From Vibrio tubiashii (GTDB taxonomy: Bacteria; Pseudomonadota; Gammaproteobacteria; Enterobacterales; Vibrionaceae), in assembly GCA_000775715.1 (NCBI GenBank), contig JRWQ01000001.1:62001-126000 (forward strand): a stretch of 64,000 nt of DNA, in the 5' to 3' direction. Positions within the stretch are counted from its first letter, which is position 1. Every line of letters starts with the position of its first letter. Below are positions 46,259 to 55,645 of this stretch, one piece after another. The notes beneath the pieces are model-generated. The model did not search any database and had not been told where the DNA came from. It saw only the letters and a program-made list of their open reading frames with translations. The position numbers and the translations under genes were made by a program.

Positions 46259-47002
46259 TTACGCGAGATAAGCGCCTCCACACACTGGTGTGTAGGTGCC
46301 AGTTAGGTGTGAACTGGCTTCACTAGTAAAGAAGGCCACCGCGTTAGCGACATCTTCAGGCGTTGCAACGCGTTGAGTCGGAGTGTGCTGCCTGATCATT
46401 TCTTTAAATGACTCCGGTGCATCCTTTGTGGCATCGGTTTCAACCAAGCCTGGTGCAACCACATTTGACGTGATGCCATAAGGCCCAAGCTCTTGCGCAA
46501 GGTACTTGTTGAAGCTATCCAGGGCCCCTTTTGCACTCCCATGTGCGATAAACGTTGGGGCGGGCGCTTCCGAAAGGGTACTGGAAATAAACACCAATCG
46601 GCCAAACTTTTTCTCTTTCATACTTTGAGCGGCAAGTCTCGCTGTTTGATAGGCCGCATGCATCTCGTCATTCAGCTTTTGAGAGAATTCTTCCCAGCTT
46701 TGCTCCAAAAAGGGCTTGGGGACGAAATTCATATTAGCATTCGAAACCAACACGTCCACGCCACCATAGTTTTGATCGATCTCTTCAAACATACGTTCGA
46801 TTTGCTTGTCGTCTCGTACATCGGCTTGTACTGGGTAAGATTCACCGCCCTGCTCGCCAATCTCTTGCGCAAGTTGACTCGCTACTTCTGTACTGTTTAC
46901 ATAATTGATGAACACTCGATATCCTTGTGCGGCGAGCGCTTTCGCTGTTGCTGCGCCAATACCACGAGCACCTCCGGTGATCAATGCGTTACGTTTTGTC
47001 AT
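46259..47002 (-). CDS. SDR-family oxidoreductase with His at the Tyr position
   Basis: A 247-residue classical-length SDR. The NADP-binding TGGARGIG is followed by SNANM in place of NNAG, then the catalytic Ser in ISSTLSEAPAP. Where YxxxK is expected the sequence is HGSAK (FIAHGSAKGALDSF), so the catalytic Tyr is His. The C-terminal VCGGAYLA replaces the usual VDGG. It may be an atypical or altered reductase. It lies 80 bp downstream of a MarR-type gene on the same strand, probably regulated by it. Confidence 0.85.
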   Translation of the reverse strand: MTKRNALITGGARGIGAATAKALAAQGYRVFINYVNSTEVASQLAQEIGEQGGESYPVQADVRDDKQIERMFEEIDQNYGGVDVLVSNANMNFVPKPFLEQSWEEFSQKLNDEMHAAYQTARLAAQSMKEKKFGRLVFISSTLSEAPAPTFIAHGSAKGALDSFNKYLAQELGPYGITSNVVAPGLVETDATKDAPESFKEMIRQHTPTQRVATPEDVANAVAFFTSEASSHLTGTYTPVCGGAYLA

Positions 47003-47082
47003 GTTCTCTCCTAATCGGTCTATTCTGGGTCTTCACTGAGCTCGCGTATAAAACACGGTTGACATAGCGAAGACATGAGGTG

Positions 47083-47529
47083 TTATTTAATCAGTAATCG
47101 AAGGTTTGTTATCACTTGTGATAGCAGAACTTTGCTTTCTACTAACTGGTTCGATTCGATGTCTCTTTGCGCATCTTCCAAGACGGACGCTGCAATGCAT
47201 GTACATTCCTCAACTGCCGCGTACGACTTTTCAGTCAGCTCAACTAGCTTTGCACGACTGTCTAGAGGTGAACGCTTTCGCACTATCCAGCCACGCTTTT
47301 CTAATCCGTCGACGGAACGACTGACACTCGATTTCTCAAGGTATAAGCACTCGCACAGTTCGGCTTGTGTCATCGTTTGCCTCGCTGAGAGCTCAACAAT
47401 GACACCCCACTGCTCTGCCGTCAGTTCGATGTTCGCCTGTTTGAAGCGTTGCGTGAGCAGCCTATTAAACAAGCGGCTAGCCAACCCTGTAAGGTGACCC
47501 AATGACTGATGTTGATTTGTGTATTTCAT
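47083..47529 (-). CDS. MarR-family regulator
   Basis: A 148-residue winged-helix protein with the MarR pattern: LTAEQWGVIVELSARQTMTQAELCECLYLEKSSVSRSVDGLEKRGWIVRKR and SPLDSRAKLVELTEKS. It has one Cys in the recognition region (ELCECL has two), which could respond to oxidants. Likely controls the SDR gene downstream; direction and spacing fit a bicistronic unit. Confidence 0.9.
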   Translation of the reverse strand: MKYTNQHQSLGHLTGLASRLFNRLLTQRFKQANIELTAEQWGVIVELSARQTMTQAELCECLYLEKSSVSRSVDGLEKRGWIVRKRSPLDSRAKLVELTEKSYAAVEECTCIAASVLEDAQRDIESNQLVESKVLLSQVITNLRLLIK

Positions 47530-47664
47530 CGTTCTCTCGACTAATAATGAACAATCTCATTAGTTGTATACACAACCAAATATGTAAACGTCAAGTTTAT
47601 TGAGTAAATGACGGTTCGTTTTAACATCCCCCTCCCTCAACACAATATCTAAACGCACCTCAAC

Positions 47665-47682
47665 TTTAGGAAGAATAGGCAA
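47665..47682 (+). promoter_or_regulatory. AGGCAA-motif site before the alpha/beta hydrolase
   Basis: TTTAGGAAGAATAGGCAA, 122 bp before the hydrolase start; single copy, no partner at 21 bp. Confidence 0.6.
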
Positions 47683-47803
47683 GAATTAGAAACAAATCAT
47701 ATAACGAGAATGAATCAAAAGACCGATAATCATTCAATCGCAGCACGAAGTCGTTCGACCGTGCTACTGACGTCCATTCCGATTCAAGCCTTAGGAGGTA
47801 AAA

Positions 47804-48775
47804 ATGCAACTGACGACAGAGTGGGACAAAACGTTTGTCAAAAGTGACCAAGTTCAACATCAAAAAGTCACTTTCAAAAATCGCTATGGCATTACCCTAG
47901 CGGGGGATCTTTACCTACCGAAGGAACGTGCTGTTAACCCACTACCTGCGCTAGCGGTCAGTGGCCCTTACGGCGCGGTGAAAGAGCAGGCGTCTGGTAT
48001 CTACGCTCAAACGATGGCAGAGCGCGGTTACGCGACCTTAGCGTTTGATCCCTCTTTTACTGGCGAAAGCGGCGGTGAACCGCGTAATATTTCCTCTCCA
48101 GAGATCAATACTGAAGACTTCAGCGCAGCCGTTGATTTCCTTGGACTGCACGAGGTTGTGGACCAAGACCGCATTGGCGTTATCGGTATCTGTGGCTTTG
48201 GTGGTATGAGCTTGAATGCCGCAGCTGCCGATACTCGTATCAAAGCGATGGTGACCACCAGCATGTATGATATGTCTCGCGTCATGTCTAAGGGCTATTT
48301 TGACTCGATGACTAAGGAAGAACGCCTGAACGCGCTGGAGCAAATGAACCAACTACGCTGGGAAGATGCTAAAAGTGGCCAACCGACAATGGCTCCACAA
48401 GGCTTACCTGAGCCTAGTGCCCTGACAGGTGAAGAGCCTCCATTTGTTACCGAGTATGTTGATTACTACCGTACCTCGCGTGGCTTCCACCCTCGTTCAA
48501 TAAACTCGAATGGTTCATGGGCTGCAACGACTGCACTGTCATTTATGAACATGCCACTCCTAAGCTATATCGGTGATATTGCACCGCGCCCACTGCTATT
48601 AATTGCCGGAGAAAATGCCCACTCACGTTACTTTAGTGAAGACGCAAGCAAAGCGGCAGGAGACAACGCAGAGCTACTGGTTCTTGATGGCTTGGTACAC
48701 GTAGATCTCTACGATCGTCCAGAGCATATTCCTTTTGCTCGTATCGACAAGTTCTTTAGCGAACATTTAGCATAA
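47804..48775 (+). CDS. Alpha/beta hydrolase, YcjY-like, with Cys nucleophile
   Basis: A 323-residue alpha/beta hydrolase: GITLAGDLYLP, the oxyanion region SGPYGAVKEQASGIYAQ, YATLAFDPSFTGESGG, the nucleophile elbow GICGFGG (Cys rather than Ser, as in this subfamily), and the C-terminal LVHVDLYDRPE with the catalytic His. It resembles dienelactone-hydrolase-like proteins. No signal peptide. AGGAGG stands five bases before the ATG. Substrate unknown. Confidence 0.85.
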   Translation: MQLTTEWDKTFVKSDQVQHQKVTFKNRYGITLAGDLYLPKERAVNPLPALAVSGPYGAVKEQASGIYAQTMAERGYATLAFDPSFTGESGGEPRNISSPEINTEDFSAAVDFLGLHEVVDQDRIGVIGICGFGGMSLNAAAADTRIKAMVTTSMYDMSRVMSKGYFDSMTKEERLNALEQMNQLRWEDAKSGQPTMAPQGLPEPSALTGEEPPFVTEYVDYYRTSRGFHPRSINSNGSWAATTALSFMNMPLLSYIGDIAPRPLLLIAGENAHSRYFSEDASKAAGDNAELLVLDGLVHVDLYDRPEHIPFARIDKFFSEHLA

Positions 48776-48794
48776 GACTATAATTGGCTGATAG

Positions 48795-48829
48795 AAAATC
48801 GCCCACCAATAATAGTGGGCGATTTTTTT
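48795..48829. terminator. Bidirectional terminator
   Basis: AAAATCGCCCAC and GTGGGCGATTTT with U-runs on both sides, between the convergent hydrolase and flavodoxin-fold genes. Confidence 0.9.
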
Positions 48830-49442
48830 AACGTTGCTTTAAGCGTTCAATCAACGCTTGTTGGTAATTGGCTAGTTGAGAGGACGAAATGGATTGAAAT
48901 GTAAGTGGTGGTAAGTAAGTCATACCCGCATGCAACGCGCTCGCTTGCATTGGAGTAAAGACATAATCTAACTCGACACCAATACGGCCATTTTTGCCAT
49001 AGGTGGATGCGCCCCCTGCTGCGGTTGTCACGATCATCATTTCTTTACCACGCCACAACCCAGGACCAACATTACCCCAAGTATCATTAAGATAGGCTTT
49101 CATCATCGGCGTAATATTGAACCAATGAGTTGGGAATATAAATACAATTCTTTGGTGTTCGCGTGTTATCGCACGCTCTTTAGCCCCGTCAATCGCTCTT
49201 GTATCAAAACCGTAGATCGTCTCCAAGTTTCTAACCGTTACCCCGTCAACACTTTCAGCCGCTTGCTGTAATCCTTTGGTCATTACTGAGCGCTCAGGGT
49301 ATGGGTGGGACACAATCACTAAGGTTTTTACATCGGTGCGGTGAGGCTTATCTGCCGCTACCGCTGTTGTTGAGAGAAACAACAAGCAGAAATGAAACAA
49401 TACGAACAGAATTCTGAAACGATGTTGGTGGGTTGGGTTCAT
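48828..49442 (-). CDS. Exported flavodoxin-fold NAD(P)H oxidoreductase
   Basis: A 204-residue protein. The clear signal peptide (FRILFVLFHFCLLFLSTTAVAA, cleavage near AVAA-DK) is followed by a Flavodoxin_2 (KefF/MdaB/NQO-like) domain: TLVIVSHPYPERSVMTKGL, the FMN/ligand loop FIFPTHWFNITPMMKAYLNDTWG, and TTAAGGASTYGKNG. Members normally work in the cytoplasm as quinone or azo reductases, so export is unusual. Preceded by two motif copies 21 bp apart. Confidence 0.85.
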   Translation of the reverse strand: MNPTHQHRFRILFVLFHFCLLFLSTTAVAADKPHRTDVKTLVIVSHPYPERSVMTKGLQQAAESVDGVTVRNLETIYGFDTRAIDGAKERAITREHQRIVFIFPTHWFNITPMMKAYLNDTWGNVGPGLWRGKEMMIVTTAAGGASTYGKNGRIGVELDYVFTPMQASALHAGMTYLPPLTFQSISSSQLANYQQALIERLKQR

Positions 49443-49536
49443 AGTAACTCCTCACTTATTAAATGATTGATTTTATAGATGCTCAATCAATCGACCCTAT
49501 TCAATCACCAGTATACTGAGCTGCATATGTGCTCTT

Positions 49537-49683
49537 TTGCCTAATCTGTTGTGTTCTTTGCCTATTTTTCCACATTTCGCCAAGCGAGCTGTAATCTGAG
49601 TGTTAACCAAGCACCTGTCTATTGGACACAAGAGTTTAGTGTCAAACATTGATGCACCTACCCACGTTTGGAAAAATAGGCAA
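49537..49683. promoter_or_regulatory. AGGCAA-motif sites in the divergent region 49443-49792
   Basis: Minus strand: TGGAAAAATAGGCAA with its AGGCAA at 49558-49563, and CAGATTAGGCAA with AGGCAA at 49537-49542, exactly 21 bp apart and about 95-120 bp before the flavodoxin-fold gene. Plus strand: TTTGGAAAAATAGGCAA at 49667-49683, 110 bp before the lipoprotein gene. No gene was found in this 350-bp gap. Confidence 0.7.
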
Positions 49684-49792
49684 ATATCATGCACCATCGC
49701 GATAACGCTTATCGCTAATTCGCGTTAGAGTAACAGTGCTGTACTCTTTTTGTTCGAGCACTAGGACTTCCTCAAACTGAATAGTGATATCA

Positions 49793-50902
49793 ATGCGCGT
49801 GTTAATTATTTTATTTTTGCTTGTCACTGTAGCCGTCTTCGCAATAAGCGGATGCAGTTTTATTCATCAAACTCGATTTGGCGCCGACCCCGAAGGGGAT
49901 CGCTTGGACAGCATTCGACAATCGGCCAATTATTCAGAGGGGACTTTCCACAACATCGAGCCAACACCACTTCTCAAAGACGGTGAGAGCAAGCTGTCGA
50001 TTATTTTTAGTAACATGCGTGAATCGGTCGAGAACCTACATCCGAAAGCGCCTATACCAGCCAATAAAATGTCACTAAAGTCACTCCCCATGGAACAAGA
50101 TTTCGTCATTTGGTTAGGCCATTCATCTTTTTATGTTCAGCTAAGTGGTAAACGAATACTGATTGATCCCGTACTAAGTCCTTATGCCTCACCCGTTTCA
50201 TTCATGATTAAAGCGTTTGATGGCACAACCGTGTACAGCGTTGACGATTTCCCTTACATTGACACCCTACTTATCTCACACGATCATTGGGATCACCTTG
50301 ACTATGATACCGTCACTGCTCTGCAAGCACAGGTTGATCAGATTTTTGTACCTTTAGGGGTTGGTGCTCACTTTGAAGCATGGGGATTCGAAGACGAGCA
50401 GATTCACGAAGCCGACTGGTTCGACAAACTGCACCTTGATGAAAATGTCACACTTCACCTTGTTCCTTCCCGTCACTATTCCGGTCGCGGTCTCGGCAAC
50501 AGCAAAACCCTATGGGGTGGTTTTGTACTCGAATCCAATCAACGCCGGCTACTGTTCGGCGGTGACTCAGGTTATGGCGCTCACTTTAAAACGATTGGTG
50601 AACGATTTGGCTCGTTTGATTTAGTCGCGCTCGACATGGGCCAGTACGACCCTCGCTGGCCCTATATTCATATGACGCCAGAGCAAGCTTCACAGGCTGC
50701 TATTGATCTTAATGCCAAGGCCTTGCTGCCCTCTCACATTGGCCGATTTACACTTGCTCGACATGACTGGCGTGAACCGTTTAGGAAGATCACTGAGTTA
50801 AGTACGGATGCACCGTACCAATTAGTGACCCCTATTATCGGCGATACCACAAAATTAACGGCGCTAGAAGAGAGTAGCAGCGTCTGGTGGGAAGTCGAAT
50901 AA
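49793..50902 (+). CDS. MBL-fold metallo-hydrolase lipoprotein (NAPE-PLD/UlaG-like)
   Basis: About 369 residues. The N-terminal lipoprotein signal has a lipobox-like FAISGC. The metallo-beta-lactamase fold follows: LGHSSFYVQLSGKRILIDPVLSPYASP, the metal motif SHDHWDHLD, VPSRHYSGRGLGNSKTLWGGFVLE, FGGDSGYG, DMGQYDPRWP and LLPSHIGRF. The HYSGRG motif places it with NAPE-PLD-like phosphodiesterases. Substrate unknown, located in the envelope. An in-frame GTG nine bases earlier is possible; neither start has a strong ribosome site. Confidence 0.85.
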   Translation: MRVLIILFLLVTVAVFAISGCSFIHQTRFGADPEGDRLDSIRQSANYSEGTFHNIEPTPLLKDGESKLSIIFSNMRESVENLHPKAPIPANKMSLKSLPMEQDFVIWLGHSSFYVQLSGKRILIDPVLSPYASPVSFMIKAFDGTTVYSVDDFPYIDTLLISHDHWDHLDYDTVTALQAQVDQIFVPLGVGAHFEAWGFEDEQIHEADWFDKLHLDENVTLHLVPSRHYSGRGLGNSKTLWGGFVLESNQRRLLFGGDSGYGAHFKTIGERFGSFDLVALDMGQYDPRWPYIHMTPEQASQAAIDLNAKALLPSHIGRFTLARHDWREPFRKITELSTDAPYQLVTPIIGDTTKLTALEESSSVWWEVE

Positions 50903-51019
50903 TCGAAGTCTACTGGGCATCAGCAATATCACCTTTAACGACAGAAAAAGTGTCATCACTGGTATTCTGTCGCTCTCAGGCGTATCACGAGAGATTTTAT
51001 TTTCCCTGCGGAGTATTCG

Positions 51020-52387
51020 ATGAACAGTAAATCAGCGACGCTTTTTGTCACTGTATTGGGATTTTTTATGATTACCTTAAATGCGGTGATTGTTAATGTG
51101 GTAGTGCCTGCTATCCAGCATGACTTTAGTGCCTCAATGGCCAACATGCAGTGGATACTTAACGGCTATACTTTGATGTTCGCGACCATGCTACTTACCG
51201 CAGGCGTGTTAAGTGACATGTTTGGTGCACGCAATACATTTTTTGCTGGTATGTTTGTTTTCGTTATTGCGTCATTTCTATGTGGTGCGGCCTCAAGCGT
51301 CAATACTCTGATCATCGCTCGCTTTCTTCAAGGAGCGACCGCTGCCGCAATGACACCCTCTTCATTGGCTTTATTGCGACACGCCTTTAACGACGCCGGA
51401 GAGAGAGCAAAAGCTATTGCGATTTGGGCGATGGGGGGAGCAATCGCCTCAACATCTGGACCGATCATCGGCGGCCTACTGTCGATTATTAGTTGGCGCT
51501 GGGTGTTTTTTATCCATATTCCAGTTGGAATAACAAGCCTACTGTTAATGCGTCATTGCAAAAATACGCCCAAACAAGCGAGCTCCTTCGATATGCTCGG
51601 TCAATTGTTGATCATTATCGCTTTGGGGTCACTGTCGTACGCGGCCATTGAGTCTGGGGAACAGGGAGTACTGGCTAAATCAACCATAATCAGTTTTATC
51701 TTATCCTTATTGGCCTTCGTATTATTTATTCACTGGCAACGTAAAGCAGCGACACCTATGCTGCCCCCTTCAATGTTCCGAGTCTCCAACATTATGATCT
51801 CTAATATTGTCGGCTTTACTTTTATGTTCGGATATTTCGGCTTGCCATTTATTATGAGCATCTATCTACAAAACGAACGAGGTTTTACCGCGCTACAAAC
51901 CGGCATGATCTTCTTACCTATGATGCTGATGGGCCTAATCTTAACCCCTGTGACTCATAAGTTAGTTGTTCGTTTTGGTTCAAGACAGCTGATTGCAACC
52001 GGGCTAGGCTTCATGACTCTAGGGCTGATATTAATGGCACTATTTACTGAGCGATGCTCCTCTTATCAAATCTCTGTCCTGATGGCATTTGTTGGACTTG
52101 CAGGTCCACTCATCGCTCCACCTGTCACCGGGGTGCTGTTAAGCAGTGCAACCGGGGCATTAGCAGGCACCGCCAGTGGCCTGTTTAATACATTCCGCCA
52201 AATGGGATGCACTTTGTCCGTTGCTATATTTGGCGCTTTGCTTGCGCAACCTGCGGGTTTAATGGTAGGAACTGAGCAGAGTTTATGGCTAGGAGCCACC
52301 GTGGCCGCACTCGCCCTAATCGTTAGTTTTAGGCTAAAAGAGTGTAAAATCTATCAGCCAAAGCACAGCGTAAACATGACCGACTGA
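51020..52387 (+). CDS. MFS drug exporter, DHA2 (EmrB/QacA) type
   Basis: A 455-residue transporter with about 14 hydrophobic segments. It has NAVIVNVVVPAI, MQWILNGYTLMFATMLLTAGVLSDMFGARN, RFLQGATAAAMTPSSLAL and SGPIIGGLLSIISWRWVFFIHIPVG, all typical of EmrB/QacA proteins. Likely expels toxic hydrophobic compounds by proton antiport. Convergent with the LysR gene, with only 6 bp between stops. Confidence 0.9.
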   Translation: MNSKSATLFVTVLGFFMITLNAVIVNVVVPAIQHDFSASMANMQWILNGYTLMFATMLLTAGVLSDMFGARNTFFAGMFVFVIASFLCGAASSVNTLIIARFLQGATAAAMTPSSLALLRHAFNDAGERAKAIAIWAMGGAIASTSGPIIGGLLSIISWRWVFFIHIPVGITSLLLMRHCKNTPKQASSFDMLGQLLIIIALGSLSYAAIESGEQGVLAKSTIISFILSLLAFVLFIHWQRKAATPMLPPSMFRVSNIMISNIVGFTFMFGYFGLPFIMSIYLQNERGFTALQTGMIFLPMMLMGLILTPVTHKLVVRFGSRQLIATGLGFMTLGLILMALFTERCSSYQISVLMAFVGLAGPLIAPPVTGVLLSSATGALAGTASGLFNTFRQMGCTLSVAIFGALLAQPAGLMVGTEQSLWLGATVAALALIVSFRLKECKIYQPKHSVNMTD

Positions 52388-52393
52388 ATAACA

Positions 52394-53281
52394 CTAATAC
52401 AGGATGGGGTTATAATGGCGGAATAACGTTTTTACAAATAGGCTACTTGCAGAATTAAAGTTTCTATTTTTTTTCCATAAAACAACACTCTGAGTACGCT
52501 TGGTAGGCTCAATAGGTAAGAAGGTTAACCCTTGGCATCGGTCGATTAGTGGACAGTTGATAACGATCGGATAGCCCATGCCGCATTCAACATTATAAAT
52601 CACGGACGTCACCACATTGTACTTAGCTGAAATGTTCAATTTGTACTTATTCTTACCAAACCAGTTCTCGATTTCATTGAGTGCAGCTTTTTTCTTTGGC
52701 AAAACCAATGTCTTATCACTCAGATCTTTCACTGATATCGATTTTTTCTGCGCTAACTCATCATCGTCACGAACTAACACCCCCCACTCCTCATAGTGAC
52801 TTAATCGGATCACATTAAAATCAGAAGTATCAACAGGCTCTAGCAGCAAGCATAAGTCAATAGTGCCGTGTTCCATCCGATCGAGCAGTTCTTCACTGCT
52901 GGCGGTAAATAGATTGAACTGAACATTGGGAAACTTTTTTGAGAAAGCACTCATCTGCTGGTAGATCTCTTGAGCGCCAAATGATTCCACGCAACCAACG
53001 GCAATTTCACCTGATACGACCGAGTTTTCGTCCAAAATTTCTTGAACCGTCTTGTCAGCCAAATCCAAAATTTCACGGGCTCGAATCTTAAGTAGTTTAC
53101 CTTCGTCAGTCAGACCAATAGTACGTTTTTCTTTAATGAACAGTTTTACTTTTAAACTTTCCTCAAGCAGTATCAACTGCCGGCTTAAGGTCGGTTGCGT
53201 AATATGTAACATCTCTGCCGCTTTGGTTATATTTTTAGTCTGAGCAACGGTGAGAAAATAGCGTAAGATCTTTAAATCCAT
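52394..53281 (-). CDS. LysR-family regulator
   Basis: A 295-residue LysR protein with HTH MDLKILRYFLTVAQTKNITKAAEMLHITQPTLSRQL and effector domain (GEIAVGCVESFGAQEIYQQM, DLCLLLEPVD, WGVLVRDDDELAQKKSISVKDL). It resembles the branch beside DHA2 exporters and sulfatase clusters, but the target is not evident. A 15-bp palindrome upstream may be its operator. Confidence 0.9.
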   Translation of the reverse strand: MDLKILRYFLTVAQTKNITKAAEMLHITQPTLSRQLILLEESLKVKLFIKEKRTIGLTDEGKLLKIRAREILDLADKTVQEILDENSVVSGEIAVGCVESFGAQEIYQQMSAFSKKFPNVQFNLFTASSEELLDRMEHGTIDLCLLLEPVDTSDFNVIRLSHYEEWGVLVRDDDELAQKKSISVKDLSDKTLVLPKKKAALNEIENWFGKNKYKLNISAKYNVVTSVIYNVECGMGYPIVINCPLIDRCQGLTFLPIEPTKRTQSVVLWKKNRNFNSASSLFVKTLFRHYNPILY

Positions 53282-53631
53282 AGTGAGAAAGTTATGTCCT
53301 GCAAGGGAGAAAGCGCACTAGACTGTGATTATACGCGCTCTGGTGCGCCTTCACTTAGCTGTTTAATCACAACTTGTGATGGTGACTATGTACTATTTCA
53401 TTATTCTGACACCCCACAGCTTATCTGGGCATTAATCTCAACCATTTGGATTGATTTTCCCTCTTTTTCAGTTGCGGTTTCGTGTGACTGTCTGGGGCAG
53501 TTGAATAAACCCAAAGGCAGAAAGGTTTCATTGTTTCGAACCTAAAAAATGCGCAGCACCTCATCAAAGAGCGTCTGCGCATCGAATACAGCTAAGCGAG
53601 TTATTTAGGAGCTAGTGATAGTCGTTGGGGG
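53282..53631. other. Intergenic region with a palindrome and a leftward terminator
   Basis: The palindrome ATCACAA-C-TTGTGAT (53366-53380) lies 85 bp before the LysR start and has the T-N11-A form of LysR sites; it also resembles a CRP half-site pair. At 53544-53582 ATGCGCAG/CTGCGCAT with a minus-strand U-run forms a terminator placed right after the porin remnant. A plus-strand open frame 53294-53545 shows no recognisable protein. Confidence 0.5.
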
Positions 53632-53742
53632 TTACCACCACACTTCGGTTTGAACACCAAAGCTTAGCTGAACTGACTTCTTGTTCGCCAACACGTAACC
53701 AGCCATATCATTGTCTGTTGCTTCCTTATAGGTCGCATTTTC
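53632..53742 (-). pseudogene. 3' remnant of a LamB/BglH-type carbohydrate porin
   Basis: About 36 codons ending in SVQLSFGVQTEVWW and a stop. This is the hallmark end of LamB-family maltoporins (E. coli LamB ends FGAQMEIWW). Upstream, the frame loses similarity at the hairpin that follows the sulfatase gene, so only the last strands of the barrel remain. Its own terminator (53544-53582) is still present. PTS beta-glucoside operons often carry such a porin (bglH) as last gene, so this is probably the end of the porin once belonging to the bgl genes at 58905-62227. Confidence 0.7.
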
Positions 53743-53752
53743 ATGTTGTGAA

Positions 53753-53778
53753 AACTGCCTGCGATATCGCAGGCAGTT
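53753..53778. terminator. Perfect palindromic hairpin after the sulfatase gene
   Basis: A 26-bp perfect palindrome (AACTGCCTGCGAT and its mirror) with TT following on the minus strand, 9 bp after the sulfatase stop. It probably ends the sulfatase operon, and it marks the border to the porin remnant. Confidence 0.6.
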
Positions 53779-53786
53779 CAAAGCGT

Positions 53787-55607
53787 TTAGTCATCAAACG
53801 CATCAGGCAAACCAGCAAAATTATACTTGAGTGGTATTGCTTCGGTGAGTGGTGGATTGCTTAGTTCATTAGCTTGCTCCCACCACAATGCTTTCAACTC
53901 TTTAACGATTTCAGGGTGTTTTTCAGCAAGATCGTTAGACTCAGAAAAGTCTGCATCTGTATCAAATAGCTGCCATACATCTTCTGAAGGTTCAGTATCT
54001 AAGCGGTTGATTGCAATAGCGCGCCATTTTCCACTTGTGATTGCACGAGCACCACGTAGTTGAAAGTACTGAACTTGACGCCCGTCAGCGTTTTCATCAT
54101 TAAAGGTATTAACAAGTGACATACCTGCAACAGGGATCTGCTCAACACCATTAATTTCATCCGAAAAACTGGTTCCGGCAGCTTCAAGCATAGTAGGAGC
54201 AAGGTCAATAACATGCGAGTACTGAGTACGTATACCTGGTTTCTCAATTATCGCTGGCCAGCTTACAATCATAGGAACACGAACCCCGCCCGCATATGGC
54301 CATAGCTTATAGCGACGGAAAGGTGTACTACCCGCCCACGCCCATGGCCGAGGGTACATCATGTAGGTGTTTGGCCCTCCCGCCTCGTCCAAGTTTGCTC
54401 CCATTTCTTCAATGACATTGGTATCACGGTACGCTTTACGGAACCCTCCCTCAGGACCTGCTTCCGGAGCTGCACCATTATCTGTAGCGAAAATAATCAG
54501 CGTATTTTCGTACTGACCGGTTTCTTTTAGATGATCAACCAAACGACCGATCTGTTCATCTGTGTGAGTCATGAAACCAGCGTAAGTTTCCATGAAACGC
54601 TCAAAAACTAACTTATGTTGCTTGCCTTGCTCATCCCACGCTGCATCACCCTTTTCTCGCTCTGACAGCACAGTATTTGCAGGGATAATCCCCAACTCCT
54701 TCTGTTTTGCAAAACGTTGTTTTCTTAGTTCATCCCACCCCATGCTGTACTTACCTTTATAGTCATCGATATATGACTTGGGAACATGAAGCGGTGAATG
54801 CGCAGCGCCAAATGACAAGTATACAAAGTTCGGCTTATCACCTGGTTGCATTATATCGATAGCACGATCAACTAAATCTACAGATAGATGATATCCATCC
54901 TTTTTTGGCGTAGGTATCGGACTGTTATTTTCTACCAAATCGGGTTCCCACTGGCTTGTGTGGCCATCAAGGAAACCATAAAAGTAGTCAAAGCCGCGTT
55001 GCAATGGCCAAGCTTTCATATTCCGCTCTAAGTCATCAGTATAACTTGGAGCGAGGTGCCATTTACCAAGGAGATTCGTTTGATAACCTACCTTTTTTAA
55101 TGCCTCAGCAACTGTTTCTGCATTTAGTGGAAGTTCACCGCTATCGGCTAAACCAGAACCAAATGGAACACTCGGATCTGGAGCCGGAATATTTGTTGGA
55201 GCCAAATCTTCCATATTTACGGTTTGAGGGTTACGGCCGGTGACAAGCGCAGCACGAGTCGGTCCCGACATTGTCGCTGTATCAAAACGGTTATAACGCA
55301 ATCCATCATATGCTAGCGCATCAATATTTGGGGTTTTGATTTCAGAACCGTATGAACCTACTTCGGCAAACCCAACATCATCAAGCAGAATCATTACAAT
55401 GTTGGGTTGTGCATGAGAACTTTTCGTTTGTTCTAGTGCTTGAGTTGAAGTTGACGCATAAGCTCCGAAAGAAAGCATTGAAGCGACTAGACCAACCGTA
55501 ACTGCTTTTTTAATGTGGCTCACAGAGTATACATTTAGATTAGGTGTTAATTCTTGGAAATTTAACTCGTCAGTGAAAAATTTATCTGCAAACAATTTCT
55601 TTTTCAT
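53787..55607 (-). CDS. Periplasmic Ser-type sulfatase
   Basis: A 606-residue alkaline-phosphatase-fold sulfatase. It has metal ligands in MILLDDVGFAEVGSYG, the formylglycine motif as S114-G-P-T-R (ATMSGPTRAALVTGR, Ser not Cys), GKWHLAP, and IIFATDNGAAPEAGPEGG. The Ser must be oxidised to formylglycine by an anaerobic-type maturase, and one is encoded at 56915-58096. The export signal is at ~33-52 behind a 30-residue polar leader; either the leader is real or translation begins at an internal GTG near codon 29. Likely removes sulfate esters from algal polysaccharides or aryl sulfates; exact substrate unknown. Confidence 0.9.
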   Translation of the reverse strand: MKKKLFADKFFTDELNFQELTPNLNVYSVSHIKKAVTVGLVASMLSFGAYASTSTQALEQTKSSHAQPNIVMILLDDVGFAEVGSYGSEIKTPNIDALAYDGLRYNRFDTATMSGPTRAALVTGRNPQTVNMEDLAPTNIPAPDPSVPFGSGLADSGELPLNAETVAEALKKVGYQTNLLGKWHLAPSYTDDLERNMKAWPLQRGFDYFYGFLDGHTSQWEPDLVENNSPIPTPKKDGYHLSVDLVDRAIDIMQPGDKPNFVYLSFGAAHSPLHVPKSYIDDYKGKYSMGWDELRKQRFAKQKELGIIPANTVLSEREKGDAAWDEQGKQHKLVFERFMETYAGFMTHTDEQIGRLVDHLKETGQYENTLIIFATDNGAAPEAGPEGGFRKAYRDTNVIEEMGANLDEAGGPNTYMMYPRPWAWAGSTPFRRYKLWPYAGGVRVPMIVSWPAIIEKPGIRTQYSHVIDLAPTMLEAAGTSFSDEINGVEQIPVAGMSLVNTFNDENADGRQVQYFQLRGARAITSGKWRAIAINRLDTEPSEDVWQLFDTDADFSESNDLAEKHPEIVKELKALWWEQANELSNPPLTEAIPLKYNFAGLPDAFDD

Positions 55608-55645
55608 ATATATACCATGATAGTAAATATTATTCCTAAAATAGA

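Noticed and set aside
53294..53545. Plus-strand open frame of 83 codons upstream of the LysR gene
   Set aside because: It starts 13 bp from the LysR start in the regulatory region, has no ribosome site and shows no recognisable protein pattern.
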